DNA of 64,000 nt from Rhizodiscina lignyota (lineage: Eukaryota > Ascomycota > Dothideomycetes > Aulographales > Rhizodiscinaceae), in the NCBI GenBank assembly GCA_010015805.1, contig ML978121.1, positions 1,860,001 through 1,924,000 of the forward strand, read 5' to 3'. Shown piece by piece: positions 1 through 11,313 of this stretch (its first letter is position 1; each line of letters opens with the position of its first letter). Position numbers and translations under genes: made by a program. The notes beneath the pieces were generated by a model, which saw only the letters and a program-made list of their open reading frames with translations, ran no database searches and was not told the DNA's origin.

Positions 1-2
1 AT

Positions 3-693
3 GGCCACTCCTGGGCGAAAGGTCTCTTCGAGAGCGGCGATGGTAAAGATCAAGAAAGCACTAGTGAGGATTCATTCGCGTCATACGCGTTGAAGATGTG
101 GGGCAAGATCAGTGGAGATCACAACATGGAGGCACGAGGGGCTTTGATGCTTGCAATTCAGGCCCGCTCATTCCGACATTACTTCCTGATGGAAAGTGAC
201 AACAAAAATCAGCCACCACAGTTCATCAACAATAAGGTCACTGGCATATTGTTCGAAAACAAGGTTGATCATGCCACGTATTTTGGCATGAACATCGAGT
301 ACATTCAAGGTATCCATATGATACCACTCAGTCCGCCATCGGCCTTGACTCGCAGTAAAAAATTCGGTGAGTTGGTGCAGCATCTAACAGACACTTGCCT
401 GAGGCGCTTACGTATCCATTAATAGTGAGCGAAGAGTGGGAAATGTACTTCAGTAAAGGTAGAGCGGATCATGTAGGCGGTGGATGGAGAGGCTTATTGT
501 ACGCCAATCTCGCTTTGGTCGATCCCAAGGCTGCCTTTCGATTTTTCAATCAGCCGAACTTCGACCCTGGCCTGCTTGATGGCGGTGCATCAAGGTGTGT
601 CAAATGAGCTGTCATTCCATTTTGCTCGAGCAAAACTGATGTGTTAATAGGACTTGGTACCTGGCATATACGGCTGCCCTTGGCGGTGCTTGA
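3..693 (+). CDS. GH81 endo-1,3-beta-glucanase, 3' part
   Basis: This is the C-terminal 191 residues of a glycoside hydrolase family 81 endo-beta-1,3-glucanase, which cleaves internal beta-1,3 bonds in fungal wall glucan. The 5' part lies before the window. Exons are 3-366, 426-594 and 651-693, with introns of 59 and 56 nt (GTGAGT..TAG and GTGTGT..TAG). Family landmarks seen are GHSWAKGLFESGDGKDQES at the start, KMWGKISGDHNMEARG, NKVTGILFENKVDHATYFG, YIQGIHMIPLSPPSALTR, GGWRGLLYANLAL and the end WLAY-like TWYLAYTAALGGA followed by TGA at 691-693. Splicing restores KF-VSEEW and GGASR-TWYLAY across the introns. Such enzymes act at septa, in wall remodelling or autolysis; the secretion signal would be upstream and is not visible. 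Identity is secure from the motifs, while the exact biological role is inference. Confidence 0.93.
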
Positions 694-2163
694 GATTGGC
701 TATTGTGTGCGGATATTGAAGCCTAGAAGTAGAGATAAATTGATACTATCGCTCGCGGTTGAGCTCTATAAAGGTGGTCTGGGGGAGCATTAGAGTTTTG
801 AAGCTTCACACGTAATTGAGGCTTGTCACAATGCAATAGAGCCGTAGCAAGCTGAGATTTGAAGTGTCACATACTTACATACTCTGTCTGTATCAACACT
901 TGAACAGGGTTCAACCTCCCTCCGCAACCGGAGCTCTGTTGCAATCCAATCCCAGCTATATATATATTCGCACCTCTTCCTCTCTCTTACAACCCACAAC
1001 AACCTCTGCACCACTCAACTTATTCTGCACCACTCAACTTACCTCTGCATCACTCAACTTACTTCTGCTGCGCTCAACTTACTCTGCATCACTCAACTTA
1101 ATTCTGAATACGTTCAACTCAGCAATTCAGAACATTCAGACTTGCGGTAAGTTCTTACTGAAGAGACCACCAATCAACGCGTCGGCAGCCACGTGAACGC
1201 GCGCGGGAGCTAACGCGCCCCGTCCCGTGACGCCGCCTTGTCTCACCGTCCACATTCTTTATCACATTTCTCTCGATCTTGCTGCGTCACTATCTGCAGG
1301 ATCCCTTGCAAATACCACTTACGAGGCAGAAGGCTTACTCTTGCTGCTCTGCCAGCGGGTCCGGGGGACGCGCCTTACTCTTCCGCGCCAATTGGCTCTC
1401 GGAGACCTCCTCGGCTTCTCCTTCTGTGAGTTGGCCTTCTGCAGTGGCACCTTGCGCATCCTTCGAATCAAGGAATCAATCATTTGCTTCTCGCATCTCT
1501 CGCTGAACTTGTCTTCTTATTCATCTTCAACATCCATCCATACCATCGCTCACAAGGCAAAATTATCCAAGCATTCTCATAAAAGTCTCACACTCGCTCT
1601 GTCAGGCTATTCAGAACCATCTTCACAAGCTTGCACATTGACCGAAGACCTGACTCCAAGTCACCTTTTCGAACCCCGACTATTACAACTGGTCCCAAAT
1701 AGCGACATTGGAGAGAACATCCGCGTCTCTGAAGCCAGACCTATAAATTGACCGGTATGTCCTAACGCTGCTTTGATTGTTCTTTGATATGCCCACATTT
1801 CGTCATAGGCAGCATCCTAGTGGCTCTTTGAACCGCACTAGCTTCTCTCTTTCACTTTTGTCTCTCGTTATTTGATGTCACATACCACTCACGGTAACTC
1901 GCATACCAAGCAATTGTCTGCGTTGTTTGACAACACTCTCGCGGGTTTGACCTGCTGTCTCTCAGCTGATCCATTGCAATATAAATACTTACTACCTATG
2001 GTGCAGGTCCGCTGCTTGCCAACTGAGTCAGATTGAGCTTGAAAAGCTACAGAACAGCCCAGCATACCGAAGCTGTGATTCCGAATCCCATCTTCCATTG
2101 GACGGCATCAAAGACAAATTTGCTGCTACTCCTCTTCCCTCCACACTGAGACATATTTTGACG
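694..2163. other. Intergenic region upstream of Argonaute
   Basis: No supported protein gene. It holds a TATA-like run at about 957-967, then a CT/CAAC-rich stretch that looks like a transcription start region. A six-unit tandem repeat follows (separate entry), and a GTAAGT donor-like hexamer lies at 1147-1152. Together these suggest either a long spliced 5' leader of the Argonaute gene or a separate non-coding transcript. Open frames here lack ATG starts and show low-complexity composition. Confidence 0.5.
1003..1120. repeat. Tandem repeat, six units of 19-20 nt
   Basis: Six consecutive imperfect units share the core CTCTGCATCACTCAACTTA: 1003-1022, 1023-1041, 1042-1061, 1062-1081, 1082-1100 and 1101-1120. 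The last unit is the most diverged. The 19/20-nt alternation would shift any reading frame, so this is not a protein repeat. It sits directly downstream of a TATA-like sequence. Confidence 0.85.
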
Positions 2164-5100
2164 ATGAGCGATCCTCAGCGGGGTAGAGGTGGCCAACGTG
2201 GCCGTGGTGGTCGCGGCCGCGGTGGAGCTGATGAAGGAAGAGGTCGCGGTGGTGGTGGCCGTGGTGGAGCTTACGAGGGAAGAGGCCGCGGTGACGCTGG
2301 TCGAGGTGCAGGTGATGAAGGAAGAGGTCGCGGCGGTGGCCGACCTAGTGGACCCAGTGGGGACTCACAATTTGGGAGAGGTGCTTTTGCAGGAGGCCGC
2401 GGTGCCCCCAGAGGACGCGGCCCTGGCATTTTCTTGTGCGCTAGACGCTCCTTAATGAAAACTTTGAGCTAACTCTCTTCGACAGAGCCAACCGACCAGT
2501 TCCGGCGCCCGATATTGCAATCACGAACTTTGAGAATAAGGTTGTGCAGGATCCGTCTGCCAGCTTGAAAGCCTTGCAGTTGTCGGACACTATCGCTCTA
2601 CCTCGCAGGCCAGGGTATGGAAATCAAGGCGTACAAATTACGCTACGCACAAACTACCTCAACTTCGCTGTCAAAAACTTGAAGAAAGTCTTCTACCGAT
2701 ACGAAGTTGCCGTCAAGCCGAAGCCGCTAAGTTCGGGCAAAGGAAGCGATGATCCCAACAAGATGGCAAAAGCCAAAAAGGGGCAGTTGTTCAAGATACT
2801 CCTCACAGACAGCTTCTTTGCTCAGCATATCAACGGAGGCGCGAATATCGTTTCGGATTTCAAGGCCTTCATTATCACAGATAAGGAGTTGCCGGAGGTT
2901 GACCGACAAAACGGAAAAATCTTTGATGTGGTTTATTACGACCAGATCGAGGGCCCCTTTCCTGCACAGTCTCCTAACGAAGCTCCTGACCTGACAGAAG
3001 CCCGCAGCATCAGGACCAGGCAACTGCGCGTCAAACCTGCGGGTAGTCTATACAACCTCCGAGTGGCTGACTTGGTAGCCGAGATTTCGTCTGCAAACCC
3101 TGACAGTTTCTATGCCGGGAGAGAAGAAGCCCTACAAGCCCTAAACATCATTTTCAATTTTGCTGCCCAATCCCAGGACTCCGTAGCCACCGTTGGACCG
3201 AACAAATTCTATCCATTTGGCTCTCATACGCTTGTGGAAAGCGTGGACTTGAGAGGCGGGCTGCAGGGTCTGAGAGGCTACTTTTCTTCTGTCAGACCAG
3301 CTCCATGCCGCCTTCTCGTCAACATAAATGTTGCCAGTGGTGCGTTCTTTAAACCGGGAGACTTATCGTCCTTGATCATGGACTACATGACACCTCGACA
3401 TCGTCAACTGCGGAACATTCCTCCCCCACTCCAAGATTTACTGTACTTTTTCCTGAAGGGACTGAAGATCAGAGTGGATTATCGTGGAAACCCCAAGGTC
3501 CGAACAATATTTGGGCTGCCGGAAAAAGAGAAGGCCGGCAAGAAAGAAAATATTCCAGTGAAGGGTTCCAAGGACGCGAAGGGGGAGCCGAAGAAACAGT
3601 ACGAAAAGGACTACAGTGCGAATGCAAGAAACACGATGGTCCAGTGGAAGAATGCAAATAACCAGATGTTGACGACAACGATCGCAGAATTCTACCGCCA
3701 AAGTGAGTAAAGTAACACACTTGCAGTGGAATGACCTCGTACAGAGTGACAAAAATCACTAATGTCTCTTAGAATACAATGTGACTGTCCGTAATCCGGA
3801 CGATATCATGGTGAACTGCGGTAATCGGGAGAAGCCATCTTTCATTCCGATCGAGCTGTGTACAGTTCTTCCTGGACAGTCGGCCAGGAGACTGTTGTCT
3901 GGAGATCAAACTAGCAACATGATAAGATTTGCTGCTCGACCTCCGAAAGACAACGCAGAGTCCATCACATCAAATGGTCTACGATTGATGTGTGTCCAGG
4001 ACCAAACAGCTCAACAGGGTTCTCACGTAAGTTGCTTGACTGAGCTCTACCTTTTGACTCTGGCACTGACAGATTTTTTCTAGGGTCAATGGGGCCTTCA
4101 GATAGACCCTGAAATGATCACCGTCCCAGGCCGAATACTTCGCGCGCCAGCGTTAGAATTTAAGAAAGATACAAACCGAAAAGATGATGTCAACCCGAGG
4201 GATGGCTTTTGGAATCTAGCCGGCCAACGATTCGTTAGAGGTTCTCGAATCGACCACTGGACCTGTGTATACTTCTCCGCCGGTAACCGACCGTCCGCAC
4301 CGCTCCAAGAGATCCAGCGATGGATGGAGAATGCTCGAAAAGAGGTTGGAAAATACGGTGTGCAACTTGCACCATGTGCCCATGTCTTTCAAGGCTATCT
4401 CCAGAGTTTGGCCAATCGACAAGACACAAACCAGAAGGTGTCGGAATTCATAAGAAAAGCACACATGGATCCCAATCAGAACAAAATGCAGCTTATCTGG
4501 GTCGTCATCCCAGACAAGGACATTTACCTAAAAGCGAGAATAAAGTATTATGGTGACACGGTAGCTGGCGTCCAGACTGTTTTGACCAGAGAAGCGAATG
4601 TCTCGAGCCCAAGGAGCGCGGATGCCTTGGCGAATGTCGCTGCTAAGCTCAACTTGCGATTTGGTGGTCTCTGTTGGAGAATTTCGACTCAGACACTCAA
4701 ACCTCTCGACCACACATACATGGTAAGAGCCTCCTTATGTTTCAATTTGAGTGTTGCTGACATATGTAGTTGATGGGTATCGATGTGACCCATCCGTCTC
4801 CAGGAAGCGCAGAAGACGCCCCGAGTATTGCCGCAGTTGTCGCCAGCGTTGACAGCGACTTTGCACAGTACGCTGGAAGCGTCACGCGACAAGGCTCCCG
4901 AGTAGAGATGGTGGAACACCTTGCGTCACTTGTTGTTGATCGGTTACGTCTCTTCCAGAAGCGTAACAAAGGCAACTTGCCACAAAATATTCTTGTATAT
5001 CGCGATGGTGTCTCAGAGGGACAGTACACTCAGGTCCTTGAGAGGGAGTATGGTGCAATGGAAACTGCTTTCAACCAAATGTACAAGGAGAAAGCCAAAT

Positions 5101-5625
5101 ACCCGAACGTTTCCATCGTGGTAAGTAGGCTCCATCTTTCTAAAGACTGTTGCTAATTGTTGGCAGGTTGTCACTAAACGCCATCATACACGATTCTTCC
5201 CAACAAAGGACACAGCGGACCAAACCTCTGGAAAGGGCCAGAATTGCAAGCCTGGTACTGTTGTTGACCGTCACATCACTGGAGGTGGACGACAACTCTA
5301 CGATTTCTATTTGCAGGCACATCAAGGCATCCAGGGCACTGTCAAACCCGCCCACTACATTGTGATCAAGCACGACATCAAGGCAATCGCGGTCAATGAT
5401 CTGGAGCGCGTGACACACGCTCTGTGCTACATGTGGCAGCGCGCGCCTCGTAGTGTCAGTTACGCTCCTCCTGCGTACTATGCCGACCTGCTTGCAGAGC
5501 GAGGCCGCATGTACCTGATCGACACTATGCACGCTGAAGGCGACAGGAGTCGCCAGCAGGTCAACGATCAAACCTGGTCGAGTTACATCCAAGAGGATAT
5601 CAGGGATACAATGTTCTGGGTCTGA
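2164..5625 (+). CDS. AGO: Argonaute (QDE-2-like) RNA-silencing effector
   Basis: Small-RNA-guided silencing protein of 1063 residues. Exons are 2164-2435, 2486-3702, 3773-4026, 4084-4722, 4770-5120 and 5167-5625; introns are 46-70 nt. The start is the ATG at 2164 with A at -3; the open frame upstream has only TTG. Domains in order: RG/RGG-repeat head (residues 1-90), Argonaute N domain, linker 1 (about 330-380, LRGGLQGLRGYFSSVRP), PAZ, MID and PIWI. The slicer residues look complete: D799 in GIDVTHP, E840 in GSRVE, D873 in VYRDGVSEGQ and H974 in KPAHY, and the protein ends in MFWV. This matches catalytically active fungal Argonautes used in quelling. Whether it is the quelling (QDE-2) or the meiotic (SMS-2) type cannot be decided without a tree. 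Confidence 0.95.
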
Positions 5626-7273
5626 ACAGATTCTTGGACGAAATTGCCACCGATGACGGTAACACTTAGATCAGCTGCCTCATCTCTATAGCCGCTGCAT
5701 TCTACGACCTTCACGACTTTGATTCATCACGATAGTTTTGCGGATTTCGGCGTCGAAAATGGTTGCAGGCAGATGCACAATTTTCGGTACTCTTTTCGGT
5801 TTCTCGACACACTTTTCCTTTGGTCTTTGGTCTTGCTCTCTCCCAGTTCTCAATCACGATTCACGACCTCACGGCTTCAACAGTGGCACAACCCAAAAGT
5901 TCGGTCAAGGGAAATCCCTTGGGGTTCCAAATCACTTTCACGGTCACCACACTCTCCACAGCGGCACAACTGAATGGTTCGGTCAAGGTAAATGGCGGAG
6001 GCTTACTCTCGGTTGGCTTCGTGTTGAAAAGCTTAGATACGACATTGGTTCATAGGAATCACTCATTTCAATACAATCCCACTTTCGGACTCATTCTGAT
6101 CTCTTCAGCCGTGATATTGAATGTTCAACAATTTGCGCACCATTCAGCCTCCATGAGCCATGTAGTTATCGTAACGGGCGTCCGCGAACGTTGATGAATG
6201 CCTTCTGACACTCGATTTGTCTCGCAGCATCGCATCGAGCAGAGCAGGAGACGCAGAATGGTAGTAGCCAAATTGCAAAACACAATTGGTCCCTGGCCGG
6301 CTCTCTGCATCATAACCTCTGTCTACGTATTGCGTGACCGTCTCTCCAGCTTTGAGGAATCACTTCTAGGGCCGATTGTCCTCTGCCTGCGCGTTTGAGC
6401 AGGGGCAAGATATTGCCAAAGTTTGATAGTGGAGTGGTACAGGAACCCACATGGGCTCGGCATTTTAGATACTCCCCGACATTCTCCGCGCGTGCCAAGC
6501 CCTCAAACATCTGACGTATGAGTGAGCTAAATCCACTACGCTGAGCACGACGGACGGGTGTGAGCACGAGACTTTCAAGATGAAGTGAAAGCCTTTCATA
6601 GAACGTACGATACGCCGGAGTGTGTGCCGTGAGGAGGTACCAGGTCCGGGGCTCATGCAGGGCAATTGCATTGGTAGTATGGGTTTCTTTTCCTCGCTGG
6701 CCTTGGCGCAACCCGACATGCTCTCAGTGCCTCTCCATGTCCCCGCCGCTGAGCGTCACCACCACTAGCTGTCTTGGCTCTCGCGATACTACGCTCGCTC
6801 TGCTCCCCTCATCCATCACTACCGGCGCATCTCCATTCCCTATGTTGCCAAATACAGGACACACTCTGGCAGTCTCGCTCGAAGAGGGCTGACGAAGCCG
6901 GCAACGGAGCCGCCTGCTATCCTCTGTGGACTGACGACTTCCTGCCACATCAACTCACCGAATTGACCATTTACGACCGTTTTCATATTTTTGCTAGGAT
7001 AATCCGTTCGTCTGCAGAGACCTGACGCTGTTTGACACGTTCACCGCAAGCTGCGCGACCGCCCTGTTTCCTCGATACGCCCACGTGCTCAGAACTCCAC
7101 CGTACAGCGATTTGCCCTCCGGCACAGCACGCAAACATTGTTCGCTTCTCACACGACGTGCGATTCGAAATCACACCACGATTTAACCTCTCTATCCCGA
7201 ACTACACGCATTTCAATTAGTCGTCGCAGATCACCGCGCAACGTTCAATTCTCGACCACCAAATACAAACATA
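5626..7273. other. Intergenic region between Argonaute and USP gene
   Basis: About 1.65 kb without a supported gene. A pair of related segments, both containing GGCACAAC followed by GTTCGGTCAAGG, lies near 5883-5909 and 5961-5991. The open frames present begin with TTG or are short. The right end should hold the promoter and leader of the next gene. Confidence 0.5.
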
Positions 7274-9452
7274 ATGTCTCTGGAGTCCGCCCTCGATGAA
7301 GAGCGCAGGGAGGTTATTGCTCTCCTTGAGGGGAGGCCAGCAGTTCCTCGCGCTGGTAGCCGTGATCCAGGAACGAGATTGAGGGCTGCCAGTCCGGCTG
7401 GAGCCGGTCAGTCTCCAGTACGAAGCATGCTGGACATTGGAAATACAGTTTCACCTACAGCTCGTCATGCTTCTATAGCAGCTACTGGTTCGGGCATAAC
7501 ATCGCCAACCAGTCCACGATTCCCATCCAGCTCTGTTCGTAGCATGCTCAATACCAGTTCTCCACCCCCCACCCCTCGGACCGCACCACCCAATCCAAAT
7601 CGAAATATTTCCTCTCCTCCCGCAGGCCTCGCAAGTCCGAGGCTCAACCCCGAGGAAGCGTACCAATTTGAGATGCTCCCAAGTATCGAGCATCATGCAC
7701 TGCCAAAGAGAGTCTCACAAGGTGGAAAGAAGAAGGGCGCATTAGCAAGTGTATTTGGATCATCGTCATCGTCATCCAATACTGGTAGAGCCCGACACAA
7801 CTCGACTAGTGGCACTCTGGGATCGCGAAGGCCCATGTCCCCATCAAGCAGATTAGGAGCCAACAATCGCTCAGAATCTCCTGCGCAACGTATGCTCAAT
7901 AACAACTCCATGAACCTTATGCCCGATCCTAATAAGTACGTCTCGGATACTGGAAAAGTCATCGATATGTCAAGCGCATACCGGAGGCTCTCAGACGCAG
8001 CGCTGCTTCGTTCTGGCGGAAAGCTGGCAGACTTGCCAACGCGGAAAGGCTCCAATCCTGTGAAGGGAGAATCCTTGGCGCCGGATGGTAGTGTCCGCCT
8101 CGAAAAAGACTACTATGCCGATGATGATGACGATGAAGAAGCTCTTGAGTCGAGTGATGAGGAAGGCGGCTCCGGCGGCTCCGACGAAGAGGTTTGGGGA
8201 TCAGAGAAGCGGAGAGGACGAAGACGTACACGTAAGAAAACAGCAGCAAAGGAAGACAGCGAATCTCCGGCACCAGGGGACCATGATGGAACGTCCAAGA
8301 AGCCAAAGAGTCTACTTGCCGCAGCTGAAGAAGAGCGCAAGACGACTGCATACAAATACCGCTCGTTGCTTGAGCCTCAGGTCACAGTCACAAGCCCGGA
8401 TGGTGAAAAGATCTCGGCTAAGAAAGCAGGAATCCACCCGAATACGAATTTTGACATGGGCGGATCTGGCGCTTCGACACCTGTTGATTCGGACACAGAA
8501 GCTGACATATCGGACATCCATCGCGCACAGCGCATGGAGATGAACGTGTCGCCGATCCTCTCCACCCCGGAATCACATCGATGCTTGCGACAGATCATTC
8601 GGGGGGAGTACGATAAGCTGCAGAAAGAGGCAGAGAAAGGACTGCGGAGGCAGCGCATGTATCTCGTTGCGACTGACCTGAGCGATGAGGCAGCATATGC
8701 CCTTGAGTGGACGATCGGCACGGTGTTGCGAGACGGAGATACTCTGCTCGCTGTGTATGCTGTGGACGAAGAACTCGGCACTAGCGGCGAGGGCATTGGC
8801 GTTGGTATTGGAGAGGGCGCCTCCATGATGCGGGACACTGCCAATGTCGTCCGTTCACTTGCCACCGAGCAGAAAAAGACGGCGCAAGGCCTGAGTCCCG
8901 CGCCATCTCCTCTGGCTGGCGTGCAGAATGTGACGAATGGCAACGGCGATGGTCAGCCCGACTTTGCTAATATGGAAAAGTCTGAGCGGGAGAGATGGCA
9001 CGCATGCATGGAAGTAAGTGATCGGTGCATGAAATTGCTCAGAAAGACCAGGCTCCAGTGTAGAGTGGTTATAGAGGTCTTCCATTGCAAGAGTCCGAAG
9101 CATATGATTACGGAGGTGGTGGGTGCTAAATCCCTTCCTGATGGCACGAGCGGATGCTGATTCGATTTAGATCGATTACTTGGAGCCAACATTAGTCGTT
9201 CTAGGGTCACGAGGCAGAAGTGCTTTGAAAGGGTAAGATACACATACAATCCTTTATTAGTGACATGGCTAATGATCTTGCAGCGTTCTTCTTGGTTCTT
9301 TTAGTAATTATCTTGTCACGAAATCGTCGGTTCCGGTCATGGTTGCGCGCAAACGCCTTCGGAAGCACAGCAAGTACAAGCGCAACAACCTGCGCTTGTC
9401 GAACATGCTCACGAATCCGAGAGGGAAGCTTGAACTTGCCAAGATTGATTAA
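7274..9452 (+). CDS. Universal stress protein (UspA-fold) domain protein
   Basis: Protein of 691 residues. Exons are 7274-9118, 9171-9232 and 9284-9452, with introns of 52 and 51 nt. The first roughly 440 residues are Ser/Pro/Gly-rich and probably disordered, with repeated SPVRSMLD/SSVRSMLN motifs and acidic runs near residues 285-310. The C-terminal third is a USP nucleotide-binding fold. It begins RMYLVATDLSDEAAYALEW and ends, after splicing, with LVVLGSRGRSALKGVLLGS, the ATP-loop-like GxxG-S pattern, then SSVPVMVARKRLRKHSK. The USP domain carries an insertion of about 65 low-complexity residues. Fungal proteins of this layout exist, but their function is poorly defined; nucleotide binding and a stress role are inferences from the fold. 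Confidence 0.88.
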
Positions 9453-9933
9453 GGCACCAGTAGCATGCATTTGTTTTCCAAGCAATTCCTTCAGCGTATG
9501 TCGAGATGGGGGATGACGTGGATGAGAGACGGATAGAAGTGGAGGGACAGTATGATCAATCAATCACGGATAATGCTCTACTCTTTGAAACCATTGGAGA
9601 CGTCGATTTATTATTTCACTCATAGCGCCAGTAGCTGAAACGAAATTCCATAATCATGCCTCACTACTATACGCTGTATCATCGGTCTCCGTAGACACCA
9701 TCGCCAACCAACTCCCTTGAGTGTGACAAAATAGCTGACCCTGATAGTTGTCGTAAGAGTATTTCCCGCCCGAATTTTCATCGTCATTTTAGACGGCCGC
9801 GTCGCCGAACGCCTCGCATGATATATCTTGGCCAGTTCTTACTTGTATTACACAGCTTCAATAAACTCGAATTGTCTCTACTGAAGGTATTGTGCACTGA
9901 AACAGCTTGTTCTCTTGTAGCCATATCATCCTA
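9453..9933. other. Intergenic, between convergent 3' ends
   Basis: The 481-bp gap lies between the convergent stop codons of the USP gene and VPS60. It should contain both 3' UTRs. I see no further gene in it. Confidence 0.6.
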
Positions 9934-10578
9934 CTACCCTGCAGCCTCCTTGACTTTGCTCTGCTCCGGTGGCTCATCAATAAACTGCGGCGGTTTCGTC
10001 TCGTCAATCATGAACGCCGGCATGCCTTCGCTTTCCATCCCTGCGCTCTCAAACTGCATCTCCTCACCCAGCGCCTCCAATTCAGCATCCAACTCTGCCT
10101 CGTCCACCTCCTCTGGCACATCGTAGCTCCTACTTATCGATTCTTGTATGTCATTCCCCATGTCCATCAGATCCGCCATCTCGTCCTGCAGCCTCTCGAT
10201 CTTGTCGATATCCACCTTGCCGTACTGCTTGCGCAGCTCCTTGGTCGTCGTCTTCATCGCGTCGACGGTCGTCATCGTGTTCTTCAGGTTGTCCTGCATC
10301 ATGCCCGCCTGCTCCATGTTCCAGCTCTGCTGCTGCAGCTGGTCGCGCTGCGACTCGTACATCTTGCGCTGCTGAAGGACTTTGAGCGCTTTTTGTTTCA
10401 AGGCGGATTTGCCGGGCCCGTCGCGCATCTTTGCCAGCCGCGATTGGTAGGTCGAGAGTTCCGCATTGAGCTTGGAGAGCTTGACGTCTAGAGATTCGAT
10501 GCGCGTTTCGACGTTGCCGATGGCGGAGGAGAGGGTTGGTTTTGGCGCGGTGGATTTGGCGCCGAAGAGGCGATTCAT
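9934..10578 (-). CDS. VPS60: ESCRT-III-associated Vps60 / CHMP5
   Basis: Intronless gene for a 214-residue Snf7-family protein, the normal size for Vps60/CHMP5. It starts MNRLFGAKSTAPKPTL and is followed by a highly charged helical core (residues about 15-150; SAIGNVETRIESLDVKLSKL, LKQKALKVLQQRKMYE). The C-terminal half is acidic (DVPEEVDEAELDAELEAL), as in ESCRT-III tails that bind Vps4/Vta1 regulators. In yeast Vps60 acts on endosomes, stimulating Vps4-Vta1 disassembly of ESCRT-III during multivesicular-body sorting. The ATG lies at 10576-10578 and the TAG at 9934-9936. It is divergent from the SAPS gene, with 735 bp between them. Confidence 0.95.
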   Translation of the reverse strand: MNRLFGAKSTAPKPTLSSAIGNVETRIESLDVKLSKLNAELSTYQSRLAKMRDGPGKSALKQKALKVLQQRKMYESQRDQLQQQSWNMEQAGMMQDNLKNTMTTVDAMKTTTKELRKQYGKVDIDKIERLQDEMADLMDMGNDIQESISRSYDVPEEVDEAELDAELEALGEEMQFESAGMESEGMPAFMIDETKPPQFIDEPPEQSKVKEAAG

Positions 10579-11313
10579 GACTGCTTCGCGCTCGTGCTAA
10601 CTACTCTGGAAAGTGTAAAGTGGACTTTGGATCGTGGTGAGGATGATGGTATAGTGGCGGAGGGGTGGGTGCCTTGCAGGCTTCGGTGTAAGAGCGATTG
10701 GCAGCGGCGCAGAACCAGAATTAGCGACGTGAGGTGTTGGCTCGAGTTCAGCAGTGCTGTTAAGCCCCGCAAAGTGTTTCGATATCGAATTTAGAGAGTG
10801 TTTCTTGTTGGAGTGTTTGATGCTGTGTCCTACACTGCCCGCCTTGCCCCTGCCCTGCCCTGCCACCCTTGTCCATTCATCGGGCCGCTCGCCGGCAGAC
10901 GTTCAAGTCTGCTCCGTGGGAAAGCCTCACACGAGCCAACTCCCACACGTCCAAGGTTGCGCGGCTGTCTTCTCGTGATACACCCTCACCACTCCACTGG
11001 CCACCACTGCGTTCCGACAAGTCACCCTCCCGACGCGCCGGTTTGCACATGTGGCCGAGATATCTTCCGCAGGGGGACCTCGACGTGTCAGTCAGATACT
11101 GCGGCGCTCAGGACCGCTGCTCGTACTGGTCGCGGAGGCCTAATTCCATCGACACTTAAATAGGAACACTCTGTCGTTCTACCGCATTGTGTCCTTATCA
11201 CGTATGACCCGCCTCGGGGGTTTGAACAGCACCATTTTCCCGCGCTCGAGCGGCGACATACACCTCCTGTCCTCCCCACAATCCTCCCCCATTAACTCAC
11301 GACACCGCCCATC
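10579..11313. other. Divergent promoter region VPS60 / SAPS gene
   Basis: The 735-bp interval lies between two start codons on opposite strands and must hold both promoters and leaders. It is GC-rich. No supported coding region was found. Confidence 0.6.

Noticed and set aside
1227-1751. 174-codon plus-strand frame upstream of Argonaute
   Set aside because: It starts at GTG, has no ATG near its beginning, and gives a Leu/Ser-rich low-complexity product typical of CT-rich non-coding DNA.
5763-6194. 143-codon plus-strand frame after Argonaute
   Set aside because: TTG start, no recognisable motif, and it follows the Argonaute stop where a 3' UTR is expected.
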